From: Rhodospirillaceae bacterium
GTDB lineage: Bacteria > Pseudomonadota > Alphaproteobacteria > Rhodospirillales > Rhodospirillaceae
DNA length: 64,000 nucleotides
Direction of reading: 5' to 3'
NCBI GenBank assembly: GCA_947476925.1
Contig: CANJSF010000014.1
Coordinates: forward strand, 1 to 64,000
Below are positions 17,156 through 25,690 of this stretch, piece by piece; positions within the stretch are counted from its first letter, which is position 1; the number at the start of each line of letters is the position of its first letter. A model generated the notes under the pieces. The model did no database searches and was not told where the DNA came from. It saw only the letters and a list, made by a program, of their open reading frames with translations. Both the position numbers and the translations under genes were made by a program.

Positions 17156-18120
17156 GCCGCCTCCAACAAGTGGCACGCGGCGCGGCGCGTGGGCGAGAGC
17201 TCACGCAATACCGGTCGTTCAGTTGTGCAGCGTTCGTTGGCCTGGCTACACCGCTCGGCAAAGGCGCAGCCTTTGGGCAAGTTTTCCAAATTCGGGGGCT
17301 GGCCGGGAATGGCGTCCAAGTCGGCATCAAGTAGTTGATCAAGTCGCGGCATGCACCGCAGCAAGCCTTGCGTATAGGGATGCTTAGGCGTGGCAAAAAT
17401 ATCAGCGACCGGCCCTTCCTCCACCATGCGCCCGCCGTACATGACAACCACGCGGTCACACAGGCCCGCGACAACACCCAGATCATGGGTGATCAGTACA
17501 ATTGCGCTTTTGGTGTGGGCCTTCAAAGCGCGGAACAAGTTCAAAATTTGCGCCTGTACCGTCACATCCAAAGCGGTGGTGGGTTCATCAGCAATGAGTA
17601 AGTCGGGCTCGCACAATAGCGCCATGGCAATCATCACGCGCTGGCGCATACCGCCCGAGAATTCGTGCGGGTATTGCGTGAGGCGCTTCTCGATGTCGGG
17701 GATGCGCATGGATTCCATCACCTCCAGCACGCGCTTACGCGCAACGTCGGGGGTGTGGCCTTTGTGTGCGATCAGAATTTCCATAAGTTGATCGCCAATG
17801 CGCATATGCGGCGTGAGAGATGTGCCTGAGTCTTGGAAGATCATGCACACCCGATTGCCGCGGAGTTTGTCGAGATGATCACGGTTCATCTTCAGAAGGT
17901 CATGGCCTCTAAACAACGCCCGCCCGGTGGCCTTGCCGTTGCCTGCCAGCAGGCCCATGGAGGCCAGAAAAGTTTGGCTTTTGCCCGAGCCCGATTCACC
18001 CACAATTCCGATGCACTCACCGCGCCCAACAGAGAGCGACAAGTCGTTGACGGCGGCGACACTGCCGTCCTTCGTGTCGAAGCGGACCGTCAGGTGTTGG
18101 AGGGCAAGAACGGTTTCCAT
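17152..18120 (-). CDS. Oligopeptide/dipeptide ABC transporter ATP-binding protein (OppD/DppD type)
   Basis: A 322-residue partner ATPase. Walker A is GESGSGKSQTF, where the usual serine/threonine after GK is Ser followed by Gln. The signature is FSGGMRQRVMIAMAL and Walker B LLIADEPTTALD. The C-terminal HPYTQGLLRCMP and CAFAERCSQANERC segments mark the peptide-importer subgroup. It starts 3 bp after the oppC stop and overlaps oppF. It pairs with OppF below the OppBC channel in the inner membrane. Confidence 0.92.
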   Translation of the reverse strand: METVLALQHLTVRFDTKDGSVAAVNDLSLSVGRGECIGIVGESGSGKSQTFLASMGLLAGNGKATGRALFRGHDLLKMNRDHLDKLRGNRVCMIFQDSGTSLTPHMRIGDQLMEILIAHKGHTPDVARKRVLEVMESMRIPDIEKRLTQYPHEFSGGMRQRVMIAMALLCEPDLLIADEPTTALDVTVQAQILNLFRALKAHTKSAIVLITHDLGVVAGLCDRVVVMYGGRMVEEGPVADIFATPKHPYTQGLLRCMPRLDQLLDADLDAIPGQPPNLENLPKGCAFAERCSQANERCTTERPVLRELSPTRRAACHLLEAA

Positions 18121-18123
18121 GCG

Positions 18124-19035
18124 CTAGCGGTCCTTGGGGTCGAGCGCATCGCGCAAGCCATCGCCGATGAAATTAAAACAGAACATCGTGATGGCCAGAA
18201 AAGTTGCCGGAATCAGCAATAACCAGGGCGCAGTTTCCAGCGCATTAGCACCGCGCGAGATCAGCACGCCCCAGCTGGTGAGGGGCTCCTGCACGCCCAA
18301 GCCCAAGAAACTGAGGTAGCTTTCCACCAGAATGTTGGTGGGGACTAACAAGGTCACATACACAATCACCGGGCCGATGACATTGGGAATGACATGGCGG
18401 CGGATGATGGTATTGGTTCTCACGCCCGAGGCCAGCGCCGCTTCGATGTACTCTTTGCGTTTCACCGACAGCGTTTGCCCGCGCACAATGCGCGCCATGG
18501 TGAGCCACTCCACGCAGCCAATCGCCACAAATACCAGATAGATGTTACGGCCAAATACCGTGACCAAAATGATAATGAAAAACAACAGCGGCAGGGCGTA
18601 AAGCACATCGACAAAGCGCATCATCAGATTGTCGGTGCGCCCACCGACGTAGCCCGCGGTTGCGCCATAAGCCACGCCAATCAACAGGGCGATGAACGTT
18701 GTCATGACGCCGATGGTGAGTGATACGCGCGCGCCCATCCAAGTCAGCACCCACATATCGCGGCCGGTGTCATCGGTGCCAAACCAGTGACTGTTCTCCA
18801 TTGTCGGGGCGATGCCGATGGACTCCCACGATAAATCCTCCAGCGTGTAGGGGCTGATCATGGGGCCAACGATCGACATGATCGCAATCAGGCCCAACAC
18901 AATCACACCGCCCATGGCAGCCTTGTTTTTGCTGAAACGTTCGGCGGCGTCTTGCCACAGCGAGCGGCCTTTCAATCGCGCCGCTGCGTCCATCAATTGC
19001 AGTTGTGATTCGCTTTGGGCTTGAAACAGGGTCAT
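18124..19035 (-). CDS. Oligopeptide ABC transporter permease (OppC/DppC type)
   Basis: A 303-residue inner-membrane permease. The N-terminal OppC_N segment (RFSKNKAAMGGVIVLGLIAIMSIVG) precedes the extracellular ENSHWFGTDDTGRDM, typical of OppC. Five to six membrane segments carry the permease coupling loop (EYIEAALASGVRTNTIIRRHVIPNV). The start codon shares a base with the oppB stop (TGATG), so translation is coupled. Confidence 0.92.
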   Translation of the reverse strand: MTLFQAQSESQLQLMDAAARLKGRSLWQDAAERFSKNKAAMGGVIVLGLIAIMSIVGPMISPYTLEDLSWESIGIAPTMENSHWFGTDDTGRDMWVLTWMGARVSLTIGVMTTFIALLIGVAYGATAGYVGGRTDNLMMRFVDVLYALPLLFFIIILVTVFGRNIYLVFVAIGCVEWLTMARIVRGQTLSVKRKEYIEAALASGVRTNTIIRRHVIPNVIGPVIVYVTLLVPTNILVESYLSFLGLGVQEPLTSWGVLISRGANALETAPWLLLIPATFLAITMFCFNFIGDGLRDALDPKDR

Positions 19036-19994
19036 CAGCCGTCGACCTTCACTTTGGGGTCGAGAACGCCATAGAGCAGGTCGACAATCAGATTCATCAA
19101 AATCACAGCGGCCGCAAAAATAATGACAATGCCCAGCACCAGCGGGTAATCGCGGTTGATGGCACCTTGAATGAAAAAGCGACCCATACCCGGCAACTGG
19201 AAAATGCTCTCCACCACCACGGCGCCCGTCACGATCCCGGCAATGGCGGGGCCCAGGTAACTGACAACCGGCAGCAGACCTGCTTGCACCGCGTGGCGCC
19301 AGACCACACGCTTTTCCGGCATGCCCTTGGCGCGGGCGGTGCGAATGTAGTTTTGGCGCAGCACCTCAATCATCGCGCCGCGCGTGAGCCGGGCGATGAT
19401 CGCGATTTGCGGAATGGCCAACGCAATGACCGGCAAGATGTAGGGAACCATTGGCCCCAAGGCCGGAACCGCGCGCGCTAACCCGCCGCTGGGCTCGAGC
19501 GTCGCAATCGGCAGCAGCCGAAAGATCACTCCAAACAGCAGCGTCATCAGCGGGGCCAGCACAAAACTTGGCACAGCAATGCCGGTCATGGCCACGCCCA
19601 TCACAACGTAATCAATCCGCTGGTTTTGTCGCAGGGCCGAAAAAATGCCCATGCTGATGCCAAGCAAGCCAGCGATGAAGATGGCCGCTAACCCGATGCG
19701 CAAACTCACAGGCAAGCCCGTGGCGATGAGTTGCGATACCGTTCGGTCTTGGTAAATGATCGACGGCCCGAAGTTGCCTTGTGCCGCTTTGCCCAGGTAA
19801 ATCAGGTATTGCTGAAACAGCGGCTTATCGAGGTCGTAAGCGGCTTTCAGGTTTTCAATCACCTGAGGCTCAAGGTTGGCGTCGGCATCAAAAGGCCCGC
19901 CCGGCGCCAAGTGCATCAGGAAAAACGACAACGATACGACGAAGAACAGCGTGGGCGCCGCAATGGCAAGACGCTTCAGCGCGAAGGTCAGCAT
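19035..19994 (-). CDS. Oligopeptide ABC transporter permease (OppB/DppB type)
   Basis: A 319-residue inner-membrane permease. The start at 19994 (MLTFALKRLAIAAPTLFFVV) gives the characteristic OppB first helix; the open frame runs to 20159 but would overlap the Rieske gene. Other features are HLAPGGPFD and YDLDKPLFQQYLIYLGKAAQG, and the coupling loop YIRTARAKGMPEKRVVWRHA. It begins only 13 bp after the Rieske oxygenase stop, which ties transporter and oxygenase into one unit. Confidence 0.92.
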   Translation of the reverse strand: MLTFALKRLAIAAPTLFFVVSLSFFLMHLAPGGPFDADANLEPQVIENLKAAYDLDKPLFQQYLIYLGKAAQGNFGPSIIYQDRTVSQLIATGLPVSLRIGLAAIFIAGLLGISMGIFSALRQNQRIDYVVMGVAMTGIAVPSFVLAPLMTLLFGVIFRLLPIATLEPSGGLARAVPALGPMVPYILPVIALAIPQIAIIARLTRGAMIEVLRQNYIRTARAKGMPEKRVVWRHAVQAGLLPVVSYLGPAIAGIVTGAVVVESIFQLPGMGRFFIQGAINRDYPLVLGIVIIFAAAVILMNLIVDLLYGVLDPKVKVDG

Positions 19995-20007
19995 TGCGTG
20001 ATTATTC

Positions 20008-21147
20008 CTATTCCGCTGCTGCCGATAGCGGCCGCGCGGGCTTGAGCAGCACCGCGTCGAGCACCCAGTTTTTCGGATCGGCGCCGCGCGCGGGCGACGG
20101 GATCGCGCGCGCAACATCATCATCGAGCGCCATGGCTTTGGTGTCGATGCGCCAACCACGCGCCTCGTAGTCTTTGATCATCTTGCGAAAAGCAAAACTC
20201 ATGGCGTCGGGGTGAATGGTGAGCTCGCCGCTCAGCGATTGCGGTACGTGCACGGGCTTGATGTGATTGACGATGTTGCCATCCTCTTGGAACACGGTCA
20301 GTACACGCTTGCGTGAATCAGCATCGTGCTTTTCTTCGGTGAAGAAGTTGCGGCCCTGAATCCACCAACTCAATGTTTGCTTATCGGTGACGGGTGTGTA
20401 TGCCGAAATAATGATCTGGCTCATCGGTGGGCGAAGATGCATTTGGATCCGCACGGAAGGGCCAGAGGCATGGAACTGCAGCTCGGTTTTCACGTCCGGG
20501 CGGTCTTTGGTGATCTTCTCGGCCCACAAGCCGTTCTTATCGACCGGCTTTTGCGTGCGCGTCATGTACGAGCCAAAATCGCGCGGTTCAATATCGACCG
20601 TGTCAACGCGCGGGTGGTCGGGGTTGCCGAAGTCTTTGTGCACAAAAAACGGATGGGCGTTATCAAGGCCATTTTCAACCACGCGTGTCCACGCGGCATC
20701 GAACATGTAGGTGCCACGCACAAACCGCCACTCGGTGGCACCCGTTTCAAACGCGGCGTACTCGGGGAAGAAGTCGGGCAACGGCGGGCGCTGGGCTTCG
20801 GGCAAGTCGCCCAAGAAAACCCACACCCAGCCCCACTTTTCTTGCACGGGGTAGCTGTCGACGCGCGCGCGTTTTGGAATGGTGGCTTCCGGCCCTAGCG
20901 ATGGAATGGCCACACAGGCACCCGACGAATCGAACCGCCAGCCATGATATGGGCACTGCACGGTGCCCTCGATCACCTTTCCGCGACACAAACTACCGCC
21001 ACGATGAATGCAAGTATCCGACAAACAGTGCGCTTTGCCGCCCTTGTCGCGAAAGACAACGAAGTCTTGGCCAAGCATGGTCACGCCCAAAGGCGCATCT
21101 GTCAGTGTGGTTGATTCAGCGGCGACGTACCACGTGTTGATCAGCAT
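20008..21147 (-). CDS. Rieske [2Fe-2S] oxygenase, alpha-subunit type
   Basis: A 379-residue aromatic-ring-hydroxylating or O-demethylating oxygenase. The Rieske ligands are C46-x-H48 (CIHRGG) and C65-x2-H68 (CPYHGW). The mononuclear iron site shows in ENGLDNAHPFFVH, with bridging D162 and ligands H165 and H170. Length and single-subunit form resemble VanA, dicamba O-demethylase and pheophorbide-type oxygenases. No beta subunit or reductase is adjacent; the ferredoxin at 26988 could supply electrons. It sits between oppA and oppB with gaps of 27 and 13 bp. Its substrate is probably what the importer brings in. Confidence 0.9.
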   Translation of the reverse strand: MLINTWYVAAESTTLTDAPLGVTMLGQDFVVFRDKGGKAHCLSDTCIHRGGSLCRGKVIEGTVQCPYHGWRFDSSGACVAIPSLGPEATIPKRARVDSYPVQEKWGWVWVFLGDLPEAQRPPLPDFFPEYAAFETGATEWRFVRGTYMFDAAWTRVVENGLDNAHPFFVHKDFGNPDHPRVDTVDIEPRDFGSYMTRTQKPVDKNGLWAEKITKDRPDVKTELQFHASGPSVRIQMHLRPPMSQIIISAYTPVTDKQTLSWWIQGRNFFTEEKHDADSRKRVLTVFQEDGNIVNHIKPVHVPQSLSGELTIHPDAMSFAFRKMIKDYEARGWRIDTKAMALDDDVARAIPSPARGADPKNWVLDAVLLKPARPLSAAAE

Positions 21148-21174
21148 GACGACACTCCGAAAAGGTGCAAGCGC

Positions 21175-22755
21175 TTACGTCGGCTTCTCGACCTTGAGAT
21201 AACGCGCAAGATTGCCACTGCGCGGGTTATCGAACCAGTTCTTCACGTAGGTTTGCACTAAGCGGCGCCCCGCGTAATGGTAAATCGGCATCACCGCTTG
21301 GGTATCGAGCAGAATTTTCTCGGCTTGGCGCATCAACTCGGCGCGGCGCTGTACGTCGACAATTGTATTGGCTTCGGCCATCAGTTTGTCGAAGTCGGCA
21401 TTGGCAAAGCCTGAATAGTTGCTGGCGTCGCCCGTGCGCATCAGATTCAGATAAGCCGAAGCATCACCAAACGGCGAAAAATACGCCCAACGCATGATGT
21501 CGTAATCGCCGGTTCGCGCGCGGCGTGTGAGGTCACGGAACTCGCTGTTAGCTAGGACCACTTCAACGCCCAGGGGTTTCCACATTGCGCCCATGGCCAC
21601 GGCCATTTTGCGGTTCTCTTCGAGGGTGTCGAATTGCAACGTCAGTTTTAGCGGGTTGGCCGCCGTGAATCCCGCCTCGCTCAAAAGTTTTTTGGCTTCG
21701 GCCATGCGGTCTTTCATGGCCTGGGCAGCGTAAGCGGGTTTGTAAACCTGGTAGTTCGAGACCACGGGCGAGACCAAGCTGTAGGCCGGCGTCACGCCGG
21801 TGTTGAACAGCTTGCTCACCATGCCTTCGCGATCAATCGCCATCGATAACGATTGGCGGACCTTTGGGTTGTCGAACGGGGGCTTCTTGTTGTTCACCAG
21901 AAAATAATAGACCCCAAGGTTGGGCGAGATATGCAACTCCTTGGGCATGTTTTCTTTCAACCAGTCAATTTGATCGGGCGGAAAGTTCAACGCCACGTCT
22001 AGTTCGCCAGCCCGAAAGCGGTTCAGCACTGTGCCTAAGTTTTCGGTGGGAAAATAATTCACTTCATCAATCGTCACGTTGGCGGCGTCGTGGAAATTTT
22101 TGTTCTTGATGCCCGTCACGCGTGTTTGCGGCACGCGGTCGGTCATCACGTAGGCGCCGTTGGACACAAAATTTGCCGGCGCGGTCCACTCGCGGCCGAA
22201 TTTCTCGACCACATGACGCGGCACCGGGGCAGATGTAAACGTCGACATGACCTCCATAAACAGCGGCGAAGGCGTTTCCAAGGTGTACTGAACGGTACGT
22301 GCATCCAGTGCTTTGACGCCAAGGTCTTCCGGCTTGGCTTCCTTCTTATTCACCTTCTGCGCGTTCTTGATGGCCCAGAACCATTGTGCATAACGGCTGG
22401 CCGTGTCGGGGTTTTGGACGCGGCGCATTGAGTAAACAAAGTCTTCCGCCGTTAACCCCACGCCGTCGGACCACTTCAAGTTTGGGCGAAGCTTGAAAGT
22501 ATAGGTCAGGCCATCGGGGCTCAGCTTATGGCTTTCCGCAACGCCATAGGTAATCTCGCCCTTGGCATCCAGAGTCATCAGCGGTTCGAAGAAATCGTAA
22601 ATCAAAATAACAGATGAATTGCCGCTCGACACATGCGGGTCCAGCGTATCGGGGTCGCTCCCCGTCCCGCGATTGAGCGAGACCTTGGCCGATGCCGTCG
22701 TTGGTGCGGCAAGGACGGCCAGAACTAACAGCAGGCGCGAGAATAATTTGAACAT
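21175..22755 (-). CDS. Peptide ABC transporter substrate-binding protein (OppA/DppA type)
   Basis: A 526-residue SBP_bac_5 protein. The start at 22755 gives the signal MFKLFSRLLLVLAVLAAPTTASA. The mature part has GTGSDPDTLDPHVSSGNSS, the family signature region (LSPDGLTYTFKLRPNLKWSDG) and VRQSLSMAIDREGM. It closely resembles OppA of the true oligopeptide group, including the terminal KNWFDNPRSGNLARYL. The gene follows the nitrilase-like gene by 17 bp and precedes the Rieske gene. It delivers its ligand to the OppBCDF importer encoded in the same unit; the ligand need not be a peptide. Confidence 0.92.
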   Translation of the reverse strand: MFKLFSRLLLVLAVLAAPTTASAKVSLNRGTGSDPDTLDPHVSSGNSSVILIYDFFEPLMTLDAKGEITYGVAESHKLSPDGLTYTFKLRPNLKWSDGVGLTAEDFVYSMRRVQNPDTASRYAQWFWAIKNAQKVNKKEAKPEDLGVKALDARTVQYTLETPSPLFMEVMSTFTSAPVPRHVVEKFGREWTAPANFVSNGAYVMTDRVPQTRVTGIKNKNFHDAANVTIDEVNYFPTENLGTVLNRFRAGELDVALNFPPDQIDWLKENMPKELHISPNLGVYYFLVNNKKPPFDNPKVRQSLSMAIDREGMVSKLFNTGVTPAYSLVSPVVSNYQVYKPAYAAQAMKDRMAEAKKLLSEAGFTAANPLKLTLQFDTLEENRKMAVAMGAMWKPLGVEVVLANSEFRDLTRRARTGDYDIMRWAYFSPFGDASAYLNLMRTGDASNYSGFANADFDKLMAEANTIVDVQRRAELMRQAEKILLDTQAVMPIYHYAGRRLVQTYVKNWFDNPRSGNLARYLKVEKPT

Positions 22756-22772
22756 TGATCGGTCCATCTCGT

Positions 22773-23831
22773 CTACCAATAGTGCGTCCAACGCGCGTTT
22801 TCTTTGAACATCCGAAACGCATCGGCTCCGTCTTTGGGAATAGTCTTTTCGTACATGCCGCGATCATAGCGCTCGCGATACTGGTCGAACACGGGCTTGT
22901 ACAGCGACATATGGACATCGGGAATGCGATGCTTGCCGCGGAACTCTTTCATGTTGATCGCGACCATCCGCTTGGTTTCATACGCGCCGGCTTTTGCCAA
23001 CTCAATGCCGCGCGGTCCGTAAATGGCTGAACGCCCCGGGCCGCCGTAGTTGGTGTCTTCTAAAAAGCCGGTGCCGCGCCGCCCGACGTTAATCGAGTTA
23101 TTGCAAATCAGCGTGTAGAGGCTGTTGTGATAGCTGGTCAGCTTCATGTCGTCGGTTTCAAAACCGCCAGTGGCGACGCGCGCAATAATCTCGGCGCCTT
23201 TCATCGCCATACAGCGAAACAACTCGGGCTCGAACTGAACAGCCGACATCGCAATGTTGCCGATGTCGGTTTGTTCGACGGGAATCACGGCATCAATGCC
23301 GTACATTTCAACAAAGCGGTCGTAAACATCATAGATCGCGCTGGTGTATTGCTCGGAGCCCGGGAACATCCCGCGCACATTGCGTTGCTTCCAATGCGTC
23401 GCGCGTACTTTGCCGTCGGGGCCCATCAGCACCATTAGGTGCAAAATGTGCCCTGGCCAGTTCACCGGGTCTTTGGCGTAAGTGCCGAACACAATGTAGC
23501 AATTGTATTGCTTGGCCTTCTCACCCACCCGCGCGATCTCGGGGCCATTTACTTCCAGGGCCAAATTATAATGCTGTTCGCGCGTCCAACGACGAAAACC
23601 GGTGATGGGGAACTCATGAAAGCACAACAGGTCGGCCCGTCCGCCGTAGCCCTGTGCAGAATCGATGCACTCGATGAAGTAATCCAAATTATCTTTGATG
23701 CCCGGGCCTGGGTTCGTTCCATCGACGCCATGGACGCGCGTTTGAACCACCGCCACGTTAATGTTGTCTGATCGCAAGGCGATGGAAGGGTAGGTGCCGT
23801 CGTGGCGAACCATGGTGGGGGCGTCGGACAT
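22773..23831 (-). CDS. Nitrilase-superfamily (carbon-nitrogen hydrolase) protein lacking the Cys nucleophile
   Basis: A 352-residue protein with the nitrilase fold. The catalytic Glu (LLCFHEFPITGF) and Lys (HWKQRNVRGMFPG) are present. The nucleophile segment, normally G-x-x-x-C-x-D-x-x-x-P-E, reads IGNIAMSAVQFEPELFR: Ser (or Met) stands at the Cys position and Val at the Asp position. The nearest cysteine is after the PE motif (FRCMAMKGAE), which is the wrong place. It may be an inactive homologue, a binding protein or an enzyme with altered chemistry. It is the first gene of the Opp/Rieske unit, with aggag before ATG 23831. Amidase or nitrilase action should not be assumed. Confidence 0.85.
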   Translation of the reverse strand: MSDAPTMVRHDGTYPSIALRSDNINVAVVQTRVHGVDGTNPGPGIKDNLDYFIECIDSAQGYGGRADLLCFHEFPITGFRRWTREQHYNLALEVNGPEIARVGEKAKQYNCYIVFGTYAKDPVNWPGHILHLMVLMGPDGKVRATHWKQRNVRGMFPGSEQYTSAIYDVYDRFVEMYGIDAVIPVEQTDIGNIAMSAVQFEPELFRCMAMKGAEIIARVATGGFETDDMKLTSYHNSLYTLICNNSINVGRRGTGFLEDTNYGGPGRSAIYGPRGIELAKAGAYETKRMVAINMKEFRGKHRIPDVHMSLYKPVFDQYRERYDRGMYEKTIPKDGADAFRMFKENARWTHYW

Positions 23832-23888
23832 CGGCGTGTCTCCTGAGGTGGTCGCGGTGTTTTACGAAGCCAGGGTGGAGCCGGACCT

Positions 23889-23916
23889 TTGAGCGGTCAA
23901 GATAAAAGGTTATACA
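23889..23916 (+). promoter_or_regulatory. Possible promoter of the alpha/beta-hydrolase unit
   Basis: TTGAGC (23889-23894) and TATACA (23911-23916) are 16 bp apart, 36 bp before the hydrolase start. The -10 overlaps taaaaggttata (23903-23914), a 12-mer that also occurs, inverted, upstream of the amine oxidase gene at 31127-31138. The hexamers match the consensus only moderately. Confidence 0.35.
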
Positions 23917-23951
23917 AACATGATGACAATAGTGAGCGGAGGGATTAGGCC

Positions 23952-24731
23952 ATGAAGCGACGCGATGTCATGATGACAGCAGGGGCAGTTGCAATGGCGG
24001 CAGGGTCAGACATTGCCAAGGCTCAAACGCAATCCAAGACATATGTCTTGGTTCATGGTGCCTGGCACGGCGGCTGGTGTTGGCGCGACATTGCCAAGGG
24101 CCTACGCGCCGCAGGGCACACAGTGTTTACTCCAACGCTCACCGGTCTGGGCGAGCGGGTGCACCTCATGAACAAATCTGTCAACCTGAGCACCCATGCT
24201 GCCGATGTGGTGAAGGTTTTTGAGTTCGAGGAATTGAACGACGTTATCTTTGTCGGCCACAGTTATGCAGGCCACGTTATTCCGTTGGTGGCAGATCAAA
24301 TTAAAGCTCGAATCCGCCATTTGGTTTTCCTTGATGCGGTTGTGGCCCAAGACGGCAAGGCATTTTTACCGCCCGGTGTGGGTGAAGAACGCGCAAAAAC
24401 CGCCATCGACGGCTATTTGCAAGAGCCGCCCGCGTTGGAATTTTTTGGAGTCCCTTCCGATCACCCGCTCGCGCCGTGGGTGAAGCGTCGGCTGACCAAC
24501 CACCCGCTGACGACGTTAATGGAAACCGTGCATTACAAGAACGGCGGGCCTGCGGGTTTACCCAAAACCTACATTCGCTGCTTAAAGCGCCGCGACATGA
24601 GCCAGCCCGATGCCGTCGAGGCCCAACTGAAAGGCAAACCCGAGTGGACATGGCAAACCATCGATACCGGCCACGATGCCATGATTACCGCGCCCGCCGA
24701 ACTTACGGCTATGCTGCTCAAGATGGCCTAA
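23952..24731 (+). CDS. Alpha/beta hydrolase (methylesterase/hydroxynitrile-lyase-like), exported
   Basis: A 259-residue hydrolase. The N-terminus MKRRDVMMTAGAVAMAAG looks like a twin-arginine signal (cleavage near AKAQ). The fold shows VLVHGAWHGGWCW (oxyanion loop), nucleophile S104 in VGHSYAGHV and catalytic His in DTGHDAMIT near residue 241. This pattern is shared by plant methylesterases, salicylate-binding proteins and bacterial EstC-like esterases. ggaggg lies before the ATG. It begins a plus-strand run with the beta-propeller, MFS, ferredoxin and binding-protein genes and is divergent from the Opp/Rieske unit. Confidence 0.85.
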   Translation: MKRRDVMMTAGAVAMAAGSDIAKAQTQSKTYVLVHGAWHGGWCWRDIAKGLRAAGHTVFTPTLTGLGERVHLMNKSVNLSTHAADVVKVFEFEELNDVIFVGHSYAGHVIPLVADQIKARIRHLVFLDAVVAQDGKAFLPPGVGEERAKTAIDGYLQEPPALEFFGVPSDHPLAPWVKRRLTNHPLTTLMETVHYKNGGPAGLPKTYIRCLKRRDMSQPDAVEAQLKGKPEWTWQTIDTGHDAMITAPAELTAMLLKMA

Positions 24732-24735
24732 GCGG

Positions 24736-25680
24736 ATGAGTGCTGCTGTCCCTGACTCGCTGCGTGCCAAGGACTTGGGGCCACAATTGTTTGCGCCGGG
24801 TGATATTTTTCTCGGTGCCACGGATGTGGACGACAGCAACGTCGACTTGCGAAAGCACGCCGGCGACGGGCGCGTGCTGCATTACGATGCGAACTTCGTC
24901 CTGAAAGGCGAAATGCGTACCGGCTTGCGCGGATTGGTCATCGGCATTGATGTCGATGAACATGCGCGCGAACTGCTGGTGTGCGATTCCCAGAACCGGG
25001 CGATTACGCGCTTTGATAGTGCTGGCCAAAAACTTGACCCCTGGCCATTTTTGCCCGCGCGACCCTTTGGCTCTGTGATGTTTGATCGCGCAGGGCGTGC
25101 CATTTTGGGCGTGCACTCAGATCGTCCCGGTCTTACGCCACCCGGCGCAGGCGGACATGGTGCGTTTTTGTATCGTGCCGATCCTCGGGCAGGCACGATC
25201 GATGAGCTACAATGCGACTTTGATGGCGGGAAATTCGGCTTTCATCGCGTCACACATATGTATGTGGTGCCGGACGGTTCGCGGCTCATTTATGTGTCCG
25301 AGAATGGCCGTCGCGTCATGCAGTATGACCTCGCCAATTCCAAACAGTTGCCGGATGTGTTGGTTTTGCCGCCCGACGATACAATCGGAACATGCGGCTT
25401 GGCGCTGCACCCAGATGGCTTGTTGATGATGGCGACCGGCTCGGGCGCGGCGGTGTTTGATACGCAGGGCAAGGCTGTACGCCGTATCGATGTGCCTGAA
25501 CGTAAAGGCTGGTCGCGGTTGCAGCGGGCCAAGGACGGTAAGTCATTTTACATCAGTAATTTTTTTGAAGGCATCATCCAGCGGCGCGATCTCCAGAGCT
25601 TTGAAGTGTTGGCGCAGCACGATATTGGCCGGAAGTATTCGCTGACCGGCATCGCGGAATACATGGGGCAAGTGGTTTAG
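24736..25680 (+). CDS. Beta-propeller protein (SMP-30/NHL-like)
   Basis: A 314-residue protein with repeated blade-like segments: VIGIDVDEHARELLVCDSQN, FGSVMFDRAGRAILGVHSD, HRVTHMYVVPDGSRLIYVSEN and CGLALHPDGLLMMATGSG. This fits a six-bladed propeller of the SMP-30/gluconolactonase or NHL kind. There is no clear signal peptide. SMP-30-type enzymes hydrolyse lactones with a divalent metal, but the metal ligands could not be assigned, so it may be only a binding protein. It lies 4 bp after the hydrolase gene and 10 bp before the MFS gene. Confidence 0.6.
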   Translation: MSAAVPDSLRAKDLGPQLFAPGDIFLGATDVDDSNVDLRKHAGDGRVLHYDANFVLKGEMRTGLRGLVIGIDVDEHARELLVCDSQNRAITRFDSAGQKLDPWPFLPARPFGSVMFDRAGRAILGVHSDRPGLTPPGAGGHGAFLYRADPRAGTIDELQCDFDGGKFGFHRVTHMYVVPDGSRLIYVSENGRRVMQYDLANSKQLPDVLVLPPDDTIGTCGLALHPDGLLMMATGSGAAVFDTQGKAVRRIDVPERKGWSRLQRAKDGKSFYISNFFEGIIQRRDLQSFEVLAQHDIGRKYSLTGIAEYMGQVV

Positions 25681-25690
25681 CCTCTGATCC

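Noticed and set aside
22773-23831. Annotating the nitrilase-like protein as an active amidase
   Set aside because: The cysteine nucleophile is missing at the expected place.
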